Position numbers and translations under genes: made by a program. A DNA stretch of 64,000 nucleotides, from contig JAOCPU010000003.1 of the NCBI GenBank assembly GCA_035772785.1, positions 310,001 to 374,000 of the forward strand, given 5' to 3'. Below the pieces are notes generated by a model. The model was given only the letters and a program-made list of their open reading frames with translations, was not told the DNA's origin and did no database searches. Source of the stretch: Phlebiopsis flavidoalba (Eukaryota > Basidiomycota > Agaricomycetes > Polyporales > Phanerochaetaceae). Numbering within the stretch: the first letter of the stretch is position 1; each line of letters starts with the position of its first letter. Positions 43,811-56,191 of the stretch are shown piece by piece.

Positions 43811-44578
43811 CTATGCTCTTTCCGCCAAACGGCCGTCTACGTCCTGAACGTATTTGTCTGGAACGTGCGGAGTCCCCGGTCGTGACACCCGCCTGACCCG
43901 TGTCGGCGTCGGGGTGCCTCGATATAGATCTTCCTCTTGTGACTCGTCAGAGACAGCGTCTTGCCGAGGGCGGGGCGCGTGATCAGCGAGAAAATGCGGA
44001 GGTAGGAACGGACAGAGAAAGTCGGGCGGACGGGAGTCAGGGGAGAGGGGACGGCCGTCTGCGGAAGATGAGGACGCGGCAACGGTGGCTAGTAGCGCGA
44101 GCAGGTTCGAAGAGGGCCGAGGTGAGGAGTAGGGCGGCGATGAACGTCTTGGACGAGGTGATGCTGTCTCATGCGTATGCAGATGTGAGGTCGAGCTCGT
44201 GGCGGTTGAAGCCAAGTCGGCAGGAGACTTTGGCTTGGCCATATCACCGCACAGCACGGGTGTGCCGCGGAAGACCAGTCCGGGATGCCAAGCCAGACGA
44301 GCCCGGCAGCAATTGGGGCGGTGGACACCGAGCGAGGCGGGCGGGCGGGACGTGCTCGGGGACGTCGCGCGCGACGAGGAGAAGGGGGTGGACAGGGTGG
44401 CGGATAGCAGGCCAGAGGCGATGAGAGAGGGCAGCAGCTGGACGAGGACGGTATATAACCACAGCGTGCGACACTGTCCCCCGAGGCGCCCACGGGTGCA
44501 CTGATAACTCCAGACTAAGAATAGACTACTTGCCAAAATTAGACGGCTGCAATGGTTATCGTGCCGTCGGAGATCCAA
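43811..44578 (-). CDS. Unrecognised 255-codon open frame, Ser/Pro-rich
   Basis: A single uninterrupted minus-strand frame, unusual in this indel-rich window. The N-terminal 60 codons contain a hydrophobic stretch (LWLYTVLVQLLPSLIASGLL); the rest is Ser/Pro/Arg-rich with SPADLASTATSSTSHLHTHE, DFLCPFLPPHFLADHAPRPR and a charged C-terminus PDKYVQDVDGRLAERA before TAG at 43811-43813. The true start may be the internal ATG at 44242 (MAKPKSPADL). Codon composition resembles neighbouring genes. No homologous family comes to mind; it may be real or a long chance frame. Confidence 0.4.
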   Translation of the reverse strand: MDLRRHDNHCSRLILASSLFLVWSYQCTRGRLGGQCRTLWLYTVLVQLLPSLIASGLLSATLSTPFSSSRATSPSTSRPPASLGVHRPNCCRARLAWHPGLVFRGTPVLCGDMAKPKSPADLASTATSSTSHLHTHETASPRPRRSSPPYSSPRPSSNLLALLATVAASSSSADGRPLSPDSRPPDFLCPFLPPHFLADHAPRPRQDAVSDESQEEDLYRGTPTPTRVRRVSRPGTPHVPDKYVQDVDGRLAERA

Positions 44579-44628
44579 TCCACAGAACTTAAATTATGTT
44601 AAACCTAAATTAAATGTACGCGCAGGGC

Positions 44629-47600
44629 TCACTTGAGCCACCTGCTCCGCCGCCGCTCGTCGCTGCGCGCAAGCGCCCGCGCAGCCAGTGTGCTCTGCTC
44701 GCCCTGGCGTCGCTTCACCCACAGGAAGTCCTCCTCGCCCGCTTCGTAGCCTTAGAACAGGCGATACGTCCCCAGGCTGACGCGCACACACAGCCTTGAT
44801 ACATTCTCATCCTCTCGCCCGTCGCCCGTCGCATCGATCAGATTCCTAAAAATAAGGCCTGTTAGTCTCATGCAATTGGCTGCCTTCAATAGTCAAACGC
44901 TGCGTGCTTCAGGGTCTTGCTCGCAGCACCACCGACGTGTGGCTTTGCACGCTCCCCAGGGCTACCAAAACAAATGCCGGATAAAATAAATTGCCACCGC
45001 GACTCACCGTTTGAGATAGACCGCGACGGCGCGCGCCGTCTGCGTTTCTGTGCGGGCATCCACTCGGTTGGATGCCGTAGTACGTATGTCGCGACATATT
45101 CGCGCCACCGTCCTATGGCGGAACTGTCATCGTCCACGCTGGGGTCTTCCTTGTCCAGAAGATAGATGCGCAGCCGCCGCGACTCGCGGTCCTGGGCGCC
45201 GTCAGATCCAAAATTACTCGGTGAGAGAGCCAAATAACACTCACGCATTCAACTCTATACAGATGATCGTCTGACCCAACGTGGTGTTCTGCCTCGCGCC
45301 GGTACCTGACAATGTCATATATCGTAACGGTGTCTTTCTTCCTGTTTACTCTCGAGTAGATCCCAGAGACTCCTGACATTTGTTATCCCCCAGGATAGTC
45401 TGGACCTGGCAACGGTGGCAATGATGAGCATTCACCTCGGCGAGTAGCTATGGCAGACGGGATCCCACCTGCTTGATAATCGCTACGATCACCTTGTCCA
45501 AGGTAAAGACGTGGTACGCCTTTGGTGGAAGGCGCGCACTCACGGTCAGCCCGGGCTGGTGTCAAAGGTAAAAATTCACAAACCTTGGTACGGAAGAACC
45601 ACCGCATGTGCTCCTCAAAAGTCGCCTGGTCTAATTCATTCGCAAAGACTTTTTCGCACGCGTCCAGCAAGTACTCATAGAGCACATTGGGTGGCTCATC
45701 GCTCGCACTCTGGCCGATGGCGTCGAGGGCCTGCGCGAGGATGACGGGCGGTCCGTTGGGCTCGTCCAATCCGAGGTTGACCGCGACCACGGATTCGCGA
45801 CCAACGAGGCGTGCTTTTCCCGAGCCATGTCGGCGCCGATTTCTTTGCAAATGAGCAGGCGGGAATACATGAGCTAGAACACCGAACGTCAGTCTTCCAT
45901 TGTTGATTCTGACAAGCCCGATACGTCACCTGTAGCAGCCGCAATAGAGTGTAAAAGGTCGTGCTCGTGAAAAAAACGGCCGCTTGTGCACCGCGTCTCG
46001 CCCGCCTCGCCGTGGCTGCTGCTGCTGTGCGAGGAGACTGGGATTTCCCTAATCCACATGTCCTCCTCGGGCTTAGAGCGGGTGTTTGACGTGGTTGCGA
46101 CGTTTACGGACGCGTTGGCGGCTCGCGGCGTGCGCGGACTACCTCCTACAACGGGAGACGCGGACCCAGACGATCGTGACTGCTTTGCAGCGCGACTCGC
46201 CGTGCCGTCCTGCACAGTCTTGAGCAGTCGCTGGCGAAGATCGCCTGCTGGAACACCAGAAGAGTGGGTACCAACGGCAGAACGGCGTCCGTTGGTGTCT
46301 CGCGCCGATTTTGAGCCTTCTGCTTGCTCATCTGCATCGGCAGCTGGAGCTCGCTTCAACACGGGAGGCGCGTTCGAATTCGAGAGAGGACGACGAGAAG
46401 AGGGTAGGAATAAACGGCTTGAGAAATTCCTCGATACTCCGCCGCCTCTGATGAACCGTACTGCGGCGTTGAATGGTCCAGGAACGAATAAATCAATTTC
46501 AAGGTATCTTGCAGCACCTCCTTGTCCTGGAAATCGTACTCGAGCTGGTAGCTCACGGGCTCAGGGTGCCCTCTTTTTCCCCGACTTGGGCCACCTGAGC
46601 GGCCTTGATGGTCTCGAGGTCCTGCACGAAGTACTTGGCAGTGATGTTCTTCTTATCATTGGCCTTGAAGGTGATGCCTTGGTGGTCCAGAGCCTTGTAG
46701 AAGTTCTTCGCATCGACCTCGCGCCATGTCCGGTTCCATTCGCGCTGCTGCCGACGCCACTCCTCGTTCTTCTGCTTCAGCCGCGCCAGTACAATGGGGA
46801 CGGCCGTCACGGGGTTCTCCTGCAAGCCGAGGTAAATTTCTCCCCAGTGTTCACGTCCGTACACCCTCTTGAGAGTCTTTTGATAGATCGCAGGCGACCA
46901 TCCCCCAAGGTCGGGTCCCAATCTAAACTGGGCGCGCTCCTCCGTCTTCATCTCGCCGAGACGCGTTGCCACGGGGTCGAGGACGGCAATGGTGCGTGTG
47001 ATAGAGTCTATATGCGTCTGCCATTCGTGCCGCTCCTCCTCGCTCCTATGTAGTGTCTCCTCGAACGAGTTTTTCTTGTGGGTAAGAAATCCCGATTCTT
47101 CAGAGGCCCACGTCGGATGCGACACCCACTCGTCGTTGAGCACCGACCACGCCAGCTGATCGCGCCCTGAGCACGCCAACTTGGTTTCCTGCCTGCCGCA
47201 CATCAAAGTGTCAGCGCGACTTTGAATAGAACTCAATGGCGAATTTGACGGTGAAGACTCACGTATTTGGGCAAGCGGCGGTAACTGGGACCTTCGTCGT
47301 CATCAGGGTAGACGGGGGCTTGTGGATCGGGCGCACACGTCCGTGTAATATGCTCCCCCCGGCGGCCCGAACTCGACCATTGCCTTTCTTGTCGTCCCAT
47401 CCCATCAACTCCTTGAACGGCTGCCAGAGGTCGCTGTCGGACAACAGCGGCTCTGATAGCTGTATCAGCGCGTGGACGTCGATAATTTCCTTTGCAAACG
47501 AGTGGAGAAGCTTCAAGAAATCATCGTACAACCCCACGCCCTCCAACGTCTTCTTTGCCCGCTCCAAGAACAGCACCTCGCTCTGATCGCTCAGCGACGG

Positions 47601-49469
47601 TCCATTCATCGGAGGACCGACATGTTGAGGCTGCATTTGGACCTGCATCGCTGGTTGCTGAATTTGGGCCAGGTCATTCATGTGACGTACTGAAGGGTGC
47701 ATGGGCTCTGGCGATGGCGCGCGCTGATACGGCGAGAACTTGGGCGAAGGAGGATCAGGCTTGTGGTTGATTTTCGCCCTCTTGTTATTCTAATGTCGCT
47801 CTATGAGATCACGGAGGAATGCACCGCTCAAATGCTTGCACTCACCCTGCTACCAGAGGCCTTGGGCGCTGCAGTGGCGTCCTTGTCCGCCGCACGTTTA
47901 CGACGTCTTGGGGGAGCCTTCGTAGCCTTTTCAACGCCGGGAGGTGGGACTTCTGGAACATCCCACCCAGGAGGTGGCAGTGGCACCGCCGCTGGGTGTG
48001 GCATGATACCGACCAAACCGGATGGTCCTGGCACAGTGTGACCAAGGGCTTCAGGGAGGAAGTCTTTGAACTCTTCCATGAGTTCTGGTGAGTCTTTGAA
48101 CAGCCGTGCCACTTGCGCGTATACTTGCGACTGAAGCAAGAGGTCAGGGATATTCAGGGGAGCGTGCAAGCGGCTCACATCGTGCAGGTGTTTCTGCTCC
48201 TTCTGGTACGTCTGCAGTATCTCCAGGAACTGCTTGTAGATGTCCGGCTCCTCCGAGTACCGGAGCTTTATCTTGTTCAAGAACTGGATAGCGTGATTGA
48301 ACTCGCCGTCGCGCGGCTTTCTCCGCCGCTCGATTACTAGCCCGCCCAGAAAAGCGGCGGCCGAATGTGCGCCCTGGAGAGCTGGTGAAAAGGACTGGTG
48401 CCCCTCAACAAAAGCAGAGGCCGCGAGTGGTTGCAGTATGTGGTTAAGGGGCGTGGTCGGCCGGGAGCCCTGGCCGAGACCGACGGGGAGAATGGGGGGT
48501 GGGCCATGACCCACGAACGGGGGCGGAGGCTGAACAAAAGGCGCCGCCATGTTTACGATATGTCCGTCGCGAGACCAGTCGTAGTTGTGAGTTGAAAGGG
48601 TCTAGTGTGCCCGTAGGTGTTGTAACAGTGAAGCCGTGTGGCCCGGAGGACAGTTCGATGTGGAACCCGGGCGGCAGGAACGTGTTGAAGCCTTGGATGA
48701 GGAAGGGGATCCCTTGGAAGAGCATGGATACGCGATGGATGACCCCGGGAGTGTCGATCCTGGCACAAAGAGTTAGCACATGCTGAATGTCTTGCCTGAA
48801 CAACCAATTCCGAGGGGCGCGGTTGCACTCCGACGCCCCGCCCGCCACTTCGATCGCCCCCACAAAAGCAGAGAGGCACCAGATCAAACCGACCACTCAC
48901 GCTTGGCTTTTGAAATCCTTCATAATGTCCAAAAAGTGGTTGTACACATCCGGCTTGTCCTGGAAACTGCGTCTTCACTGCGTCCAAGTACCCAGCGCGT
49001 CCGAGACATTCAGCGGCCCCGCTGTGCGTTCGCATCTGGCGACCTCGGCACCACGCGGGGCCCACGAGCTGCTGCGGTCCTTCAGGTATGAGGTGCGCCA
49101 CGCTCTGCGGCAGTGAGCGAGCGGGGAGTCTTGACCTTGCTTCGCCGGTGTGAGAGGGCGGGATCCCGGGGGGTTCATTTCGCGCTCCTTGAAGTGGTCG
49201 AGCGGGCCCACGTCTGCTTGCAGGAGCGCAGATACACTCGTCGGGCGGGGAAGTGGGATTGGGGGGAGTGTCGTGCGGGCGAGCGTGGAGGTGGTGGGTT
49301 GCTGCTGCTGCCGCCGCCTGACGTACTAGAGCTGGAAGGATTCGCTTCGGTTCCCTGCGCCAGCTTCGCACTGACCCCGAGCGGATTGCCGCCAGGGGTT
49401 GCTGGGGGAGCCTCAGGCTTCGGTGGTTACGTTAGATTCGCGTGTGACATCGGGGTTGGGGGTTTCCAT
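44629..49469 (-). CDS. Sin3 transcriptional corepressor scaffold
   Basis: Scaffold of the Sin3-HDAC complex; acts in the nucleus. Start [17 protein letters not shown] (ATG 49469), a Pro/Ser/Ala-rich leader, then PAH1 ([11 protein letters not shown].., [20 protein letters not shown] then [14 protein letters not shown]), PAH2 ([20 protein letters not shown] and [33 protein letters not shown]), PAH3 ([20 protein letters not shown] then [12 protein letters not shown]), and the HDAC-interaction domain ([67 protein letters not shown]). The C-terminal Sin3a_C part has [62 protein letters not shown] and ends near RRRSRWLK with TGA at 44629-44631. All domains are in canonical order. Confidence 0.93.
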
Positions 49470-49819
49470 CGTAGTATGAGCGTCGAGTAAAGGCAGAGGA
49501 CCTGAGCATGAGAGCACAAGGCGTAGCGTACGGAGTCTCAGGTCGGCGACTTTCCAGCTCCCATCTAATCTGGGGGCCCTTGCAGTGTTTACTTATCTGC
49601 GATTTCCCTTTTCTGTCATTTTTCAGCGCTATCACAATATTGAATTTATTAATGCCCCGAGGGCCGAGCAGTCACTTCGATACAAACTGCAGTGTCGGTA
49701 CTCTACAGGGCACATGGGATGGTACAACAACATATGATGGTAGTCTATTAAATATGAATAAACGAGTGGCGGGTGTGTGTGTGTGTGTTAAATCTACAAG
49801 ATAACTTAATGATACTACC
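49470..49819. other. Spacer upstream of Sin3
   Basis: 350 bases between Sin3 and the stop of the next minus-strand gene. Contains a short (GT)n run near 49772-49790. Should include the Sin3 promoter. Confidence 0.4.
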
Positions 49820-52565
49820 TCAACCTGTCCTGCGAATCTTTGGTCGGGCTCTGGGTTTGGGGAGCTCATCGACTGCATGCTCGCTAAGATGCTGAGTAGA
49901 TACGGAAGCGGTTGAGGCATCCGAGGTTGTCCGTCGATGGCGGAACGGAAAATTCCAAGATTTGCGTGGAGTGAGCTTGGCGGTGCTGGGGGTTGATGGG
50001 AGGCTATTGTGTTCGTCGAGAGGTGATAGATCGAGGCTGCTCAATGGTGATAGAGCTCTGCCTGGACTTTGCCTTGACATAAGGTTAGTTCGCGCGAAGG
50101 TGAGGGGTAAATCCAACGAGCGTATACGCACTTTCTCTGTGGCGTGTCGCGAAACCCAGGGGCGTCTCCCGAGCCCTCCAAGACGATTCGAGACATAAAC
50201 GCCGGTGGACGTCTTGAGATGCCTCCCGAGAAAAAAGCGTTCATTTGGGAGATGGGCTCCCATCATCCCAAGATACCCGCCCAATCTCCCAAGACGTTCT
50301 CGAGACACGAGGCGTCTGGGGTCCTAGTGCGTCTTCAAGCTGTCTCCAGACGGCTTGCTTGCCCTCGCTCGTTCGCTTTTATATATATAATTCTCATTTG
50401 TGGGCAATATTTATGACTCATTTCTAATAGCTAATATATTATAATTTGGCCCCATAATTATTATTACAGCTACTGAAATTACTACCACCCATCTTACAAG
50501 CCCGGCCTGTACATCATGCGCTCACCTTCTGGGTTGTCACAAACATACACGCCGTGAGGACAGTCCTATAGCATGCATGAGTATACCATGGGAAACACAG
50601 AAGTGATGACGTTACTTACCAAATACCTCACGCCCCAGTGCAGTCATCGGACGCCGGACGGCGCCGCTGTCATCCCGTGCGCCGCATGTACATGGCTGGC
50701 GTGAAGGTGGAGGGTTGTTTGAATGATCTGAGAGCTGAGTCTCATTGCATTAGCCTACTGAGGTTGTCAGAATCGAGTCATGTACCGTTGAGGTTACTGA
50801 GTACTCACCTTCGTGCTGCCTGGCGCAATTCGGTCGCTGCGACGGTGGTGCGACAAGCCGCGGGCTGTGCAGGCAGGAGTGCACATGCCTGCCTACATGG
50901 CCCAGCAGACTCAAGTGGGGGGGGCATGGGTGAGGTGGGTTCGAGCGATGAGAGGGGAGGAGAAGATGGTGATGGTGGCGGTTGAAGTGAAGTTGAACTT
51001 GGTTCGTTTTCGGTGCACATGTTCTCGGACGCTCGGCTTAGCCCGAGAGGCATCAGGACACCCCGTTTCCGTCTAAGTCACTGAGGTCCACGGACATCAG
51101 TGACGCATCCAGTGCACGGAGTCCCTGCCTTGGGAGACGTGAGTAGGTCTTGCGATGCCTTGAAGGGCTCCCATCAAGTCTTGCGCGCCACTCTCGGTCT
51201 TTCAAGATCTCGCGTGACACAGTCCCTGGATTGGGATTATCAGGCGCACTTGTAATATCACAATTGATATTGCAAGTCCTCCCCAAGGGCAACCCGAGAC
51301 GGTCTCAAGAGCGTCTCAAGGTGAGCGTCTTGGGAGACGCGGTTTGGATTCGCGACACGAGCGTCGGGACATGTCCGGCGAGGACGGATGGCTCGCGTCG
51401 GACGCGTCTGGGTGCGATCCCGCACTGACCACGGTAGTCGTGTCAGAGTTCCACGAGGGCGGCCGTTGCAATGCCTCTTGATGGTCGTGCCTGAAAAGGA
51501 AATGTGCCACGATCGACGACGCGCCGCTTTGGGACGAGTCTTGGTTGGCTGAGACGACGAGGCATCGGGCTGCGCCTTTGGTGTCGACTGCGGGGGAGAA
51601 GTGGGGTGTACGCGTAATCTCGGGTGATGAGGGTGCGGGTGGAACGGGACTTCGTCTCGGTCAGCGGGCTTGAAAACGCGTTCGTTGCGAACTCGAGACA
51701 TGTAATCGCGAGCATCCGGGGATAGGGGAGATGGGAAGAAGTAGGGAGCTTGGTAAGGGTCAGTTCGAGGCACGGGTGCTCTCACTGACTCGACGGATCG
51801 ACACTTCTTTATGCAAGACTTGACTAAGAATATTGGATGCTGAGTCACCCGCAGAGCACTAGCTAGGACGTGAGACGCACCTGTACACTTTTCTGAGCGC
51901 TCTGGAGAGTGCTCAGGAGACGTGACAATCTCGCGAACGGAAGTGACACGCTGGAGAATGGGTCTCTTGGGCGAGCTACGGCCACCAGAGAGGTGCCTAC
52001 GCAGGAAGCCCAATTTGCGCCCTCTTGCCGGCTCTGCGGAAGCCGAACTCAGGGGATCGGCACTGCTATCGGGAAGGGACAACACTGGGTGAGATGGGCG
52101 CTCAGGTGATACACTGCTATTATGCGCTCGGTCTGGGACGCCGTGGTCGGTTATACGCGAGTCAGGCGACGATGGTGGAGATGGGGACCCGTCCTGGGCC
52201 GCAGGGGAGACATCCGGGAGAGCAGCCTTGTCCTGGGTTACAGACTGATCTATGGTTGACTGTCTCGTTTGCGGCCGTGAACCGCCTGGTCGTTTCGACG
52301 AGAAAGGGGCGACGCCTCGTGCTGAATCGGTGGCGAGAACTTTGGCATGGTTGGTGGAACCCCAAATGCTCTGGGAATAAGCTCGCCGAGGACTGACAGG
52401 ATACTCTGTACTGAGTCGTGAGCATCGGCCAATGCCATGAGAATAAGAAGTGTACGCACCGCGAGTAGCCAGCCTGTTGCAAGCAAGGCATTTGCTAGAC
52501 ATAGCACGAGATATTTGAGGCACAGAGAGGGGGACGCAAGACCCGGCTCGTAAACGATGTTCCAC
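49820..52565 (-). CDS. Uncharacterised Ser/Pro-rich protein(s); may be one or two genes
   Basis: A 435-codon frame (51258-52565) contains low-complexity text typical of disordered fungal proteins: SQPQTRQST-like, DGSPSPPSSPDSRITDHGVP, RGRKLGFLRRHLSGGRSSPK, RPILQRVTSVREIVTSPEHS, then a 60-nt region with GT..TAG borders (about 51837-51880) and VESVRAPVPRTDPYQAPYFF, PLSPDARDYMSRVRNERVFK. Upstream, in another frame, a hydrophobic part (YLVLCLANALLATGWLLAVR, LLILMALADAHDSVQ) may be an N-terminal membrane segment. Downstream fragments continue on the same strand with similar composition (LSPLSSLDLSPLDEHNSLPS, RKSWNFPFRHRRTTSDASTA) to a stop at 49820. The AT-rich stretch at 50400-50500 could be an intergenic gap. 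Function unknown. Confidence 0.45.
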
Positions 52566-53517
52566 AGCATACAGGGCGGGTGAGAGTAGCGACGAGGAGT
52601 AGCACTTTCAGCGGACAGATGGAGGCCGAGTGAAGATCGAGCCGGGCCAGCGTGGTGTCCATTGATCAATAGGGTGGTGGAAGAGATACTGCACGGGCAG
52701 GCATCTCCAGGCTGGGGCGAGTGGCGGCAGAGACGAAAGGAGGACGGTTGCGCAAAATGCGGCTTTTTGAGTTGCAAGGCCTCGGCAAAGCAAGAGAGCA
52801 AGAGGGAGGCGGGGTCAGCGGAAATGACACAGCATTGAGGGCCCTTATTGGCTGCGGGGGGAGCGACACGTGTTTTCCTGGCTGCATCGGGTGCTGCCGC
52901 CTCTGCTTATGGCAATCGCGCTCTGACTGACTGGCGGGACGAGGCGGCATTCCTCTCCAGGCCTCTGCTCAGCGATCGCGACATCACCGCCGTCCCACTC
53001 ACCACGATGTGGGTCGGTTATTTTTCTCGCGGATTTTTGGCCTCGCCCCACGGCCGACCGAAGCTGGGGAGGGTGACGGGGGCCAGCGCGGCCATCACCA
53101 CGTCGCCCAGCTGCGAGGCAATTGCTGATTACATACGACAGCGCTGCCCAGGAGCCGGCGGGTGCGGTGGAAAAACCTGAAAGCGGATCGCGAAAAGCAA
53201 CCACCAGAGCGCGCAGTCGTCGCGACGCGTCGGTCCCGCGTGGGGGTCGTGTGAGGCGGTGAGCAGGAGTGATTGAGCAACAGAGACGCGGGACGCTTGA
53301 AGGAGCCGCCCAGCTGGGGGCGTGGGGAACGCCGGACGTGTTCTCACCCCCTGCGTGTTTTCAACCGCCGACGTCGTTCCATCCTGCTCGAGGCTAGCTC
53401 TCCCGCCCGTCCCCTTTCCTTGTCTCGCTTGCACTCGCTGCTTCTTTCAACCTCCTGTGTAGCCCTTCTCCTCCTTCCTCCCATCCTCCTTGTACAGTGT
53501 ACCAAAGCCATTCCGTC
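52566..53517. promoter_or_regulatory. Divergent upstream region of SHO1
   Basis: About 950 bases between the Ser/Pro-rich gene and SHO1. From about 53390 the plus strand is a strongly C/T-rich leader (tcccctttccttgtctcgc, ccttctcctccttcctccc), a usual 5' UTR feature of highly expressed fungal genes. The 52845-53180 part is GC-rich and holds frames on both strands without recognisable content. Confidence 0.45.
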
Positions 53518-54803
53518 ATGCCTCCCCGTGGAAGCGAGGGCCTCGACTTCACCCCCATTCTGACCACTATGGCTTTCTCTTTACGACGATCCTCGCCCTG
53601 GTGCGTTCGCCTCCAGAGTATTGAACCGACTTCTAGGAGCTAAGTACCATTCTAGGTGGGCTGGTTCCTCGCCTTCATCGCTCAAGCAATAGCTACTGCG
53701 CAGTGTGCGTGCTACCATTCCTCCGTGTATTCCTTCCCTGACGCGTCCTCAAACCCCCCCCGTGCCCCAGTCGGTCACGGAACCGTAGGAACACTATGGT
53801 TCAACATATTCCTTGAACTCTTTCTCATCCTGGGTGTTCTGCACACACTCGCGACCGACTCCATCGCGATGCACCGATTGCAAATCTCTGTATTTGGCGC
53901 AGTCGCCATCGTATTCGCCGTCGATGGATGTCAACAATACCATATTCACAAACCGGTCTGCTCTGGACGCCCCCCCCCCCCCCCCCCCCGGTGGCCGCTT
54001 GGCTGGCTCATCCTCTCCTTTGTCAACATCCTCTGGGTGCTCTACTTCACATCCGAGGAAGACTCGCTCATGCTGTACTGGTTCAACTCCTCGGCACAGG
54101 GGGTCTCACTCCCCCGGGTCGCCGTCGCCGCCGCACCCAATCGATGCACAACATGGCTGGAAACGGGTACGGCGCGGGCTACGCCGCACCAGGCGCACTC
54201 GGACCAACGGGCTATGATGCCAAGCCCCCCAGCTTCGCCCGGGCCCATAGGCAGCGGCGCGAGCTTCAAGGCGAACAGCGTCGAGGCGCGCAGCATCACG
54301 GGCCAAAGCGTGCACCAGAACAACGGGTCCATCCGCGGTGCGGGGTCCATGGTCGCCGACAACGCCCCCATAGGGCTCGCGTCGCCCGCGATGAGCAGCG
54401 GTGCTGCGGGCGTGGGTGCGGGCGGAGGACAGGGTCCGATTCAGAACGTTCCCAGCCAAGGACCGCCCACAGGCTCGCCCGTCGGCAGCAACGGTAACCT
54501 ATCGTGTCGGGCGAATTGGTGGCGAGGGCAAAGGCGCTCTATCCATGTACGTTGCACCGCCCCATACGTATAAGCTCATGACCTGACGACAATCCCACAG
54601 ACAACGCCGACTCGAACGACCCGAACGAGATATCGTTTGAGAAGAGCGAAGTACTCGAGATTCTCGACAAGCAGGGCAAATGGTGGCAAGCCAAAAAAAG
54701 CAGATGGCACAGTAGGAAGTGAGTGTGCCGCCACTGCGAATATAACCGTCTCTGATCCATTATCCTGCAGTCGCGGCCATCAAACTACTTGCAGCTAATA
54801 TGA
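53518..54803 (+). CDS. SHO1: Osmosensor Sho1 (four TM helices plus SH3 domain)
   Basis: Plasma-membrane sensor that feeds the HOG MAP-kinase pathway. ATG 53518 MPPRGSEGLDFTPILTT; after an intron GWFLAFIAQAIATAQ, then VGTLWFNIFLELFLILGVLH, MHRLQISVFGAVAIVFAVDG, and GWLILSFVNILWVLYFTSEE complete the membrane part. A long linker follows (GLTPPGRRRRRTQSMHNM). The SH3 domain is split by introns: DSNDPNEISFEKSEVLEILD, KQGKWWQAKKADGTVG, then (I)APSNYLQLI with TGA at 54801-54803. The SH3 would bind the proline motif of the MAPKK Pbs2, by family knowledge. A run of about 20 C (53971-53991) interrupts the loop between helices 3 and 4, and the usual SH3 start is frameshifted. Confidence 0.92.
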
Positions 54804-55289
54804 TCTGCGAGTACACGGACACATGCTTTGCGCTTTATCATCATCTATTTCCTCTCTATTCACGATGCCCACGAAACAGAATTATACCCGCGTAATTTGC
54901 TTCCCACTTGCGTCGATGTCGTATTCCCACCCTTGGGCGCGCCCGTTGTACAGTCTTGCTTGCACAGCCTCTCAATATGTTTCCCATGCCGAAGAGCTTC
55001 TCACTCTTTCGCACTGCCCTAGCATGTTGTAATAGGGCGACCCTGTGGGACATACCTATGTATCGTTGACAACCAATTCTTTCTCTCAATGACAATCAAT
55101 GCTGGCATCCCCTGATCGATACATCCGCGCGAGATGAATGAACGTAGAATTGGTTTAATGCTTGGGTTTACTGTTGTTACACATGCCCTGTTCATAACTT
55201 TACACAACGCGCCGCGCGAGGGGAGATAGTCTAGATCCTAGATGTACAGTATTATGTAGTATGGCTTCAGCGTTCGTGCGCGCGCTCCT
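54804..55289. other. 3' flank of SHO1, AT-rich
   Basis: Intergenic between the plus-strand SHO1 and the minus-strand gene to its right. Short frames only. Confidence 0.4.
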
Positions 55290-56160
55290 ACAGACACCTA
55301 CCTCTGCCTACCGCCAGCCGCCTCCCAGCACGACCATCTTGGCGCCCTTCCGCTTCCCACCCGCCGCCTGCCGCGGTTCCCCGCCCGATGCTGCGAGCGC
55401 ATGGAACGCCAGACGTCGAGATCCCACTCGTCCGCCTCGTACCTCGCGCTCCGCACTTAAAGCCGCGCACTGACCGCACCGTGCCGCGCCGCCGCCTGGC
55501 GCTGCTGCGACGCCCGCGCGCTGCCCGACGGCCCGCTGCGCCCGCGGACGCGAAGCTCTGCGCGCCCCACGCGCCCGGGGCGGCCGCCTGCTGGCGCGCG
55601 GGCGCCGCGGGGCGCGGCGGCTCCTGCCCGGGGAGACGGGAAGTCGTTGAAGTCGGGCACAGGGGGGGCGACGGCGAGGCGCGGCGCAAGCGCGTGGGGC
55701 GGATGTATGCGTCTCGGCCGGTGGCGCGTCATCTCGTTCCAGTGTGTGCACGACGCGCTCCTTCTCCTGCTGCTTCTGCGCGGGCACGCGCCGGTCATCT
55801 TTGCGACTCGCTTCTCCTTGCGCCGCGCGCGAACGCGACGTCAGCGCTTTGTCAAAGCTCTTCAGACTCTCTGGGCCTACGGACGCCTTCCAGGTCCGTC
55901 AGTTTCGATGAATACAACGTCGGCATGCGGATGTGTCCGGGAAGTGTGAGAGATTATTTGCATCTCTTGCGTAGATCACCGTTGACTGAGCCCTCTACAC
56001 AGGCTTCCACTCGGGCCGTAATCGTGTCAGGGAAAGCGGTATAGGTCTTGAAGTGTGTCAGAAGGGAACCTTGATGTCGAGCGGATGAAGGAAAATGGGA
56101 GTGATCCGGAAGCGGCCTGATAGTAATAATACGATGGTGGAGGGATGGGCGGGTTGACAT
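55290..56160 (-). CDS. Unrecognised GC-rich gene, fragmentary
   Basis: Supported only by composition and linked fragments. Reading leftward from about 56160 (MSTRPSLHHRIITIRPLPDH) there are charged pieces LYSSKLTDLEGVRRPRESEE and VPAQKQQEKERVVHTLERDD, then Ala/Pro/Arg-rich sequence with VPDFNDFPSP, and an end reading QAAGGKRKGAKMVVLGGGWR before a stop near 55309. From 55490 to 55640 GC content is extreme and all frames are open, so frame choice is uncertain. The mix of a charged helix and a disordered Ala-rich part gives no function. A plus-strand 218-codon frame over the same bases (55388-56044) looks like a shadow. Confidence 0.35.
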
Positions 56161-56191
56161 TTCGTCGTTGCTTGCGTTGCGTGGCTGAGGT

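Noticed and set aside
55388..56044. 218-codon plus-strand open frame
   Set aside because: All frames are open in this extremely GC-rich stretch; the minus-strand reading gives more protein-like charged segments and a plausible end.
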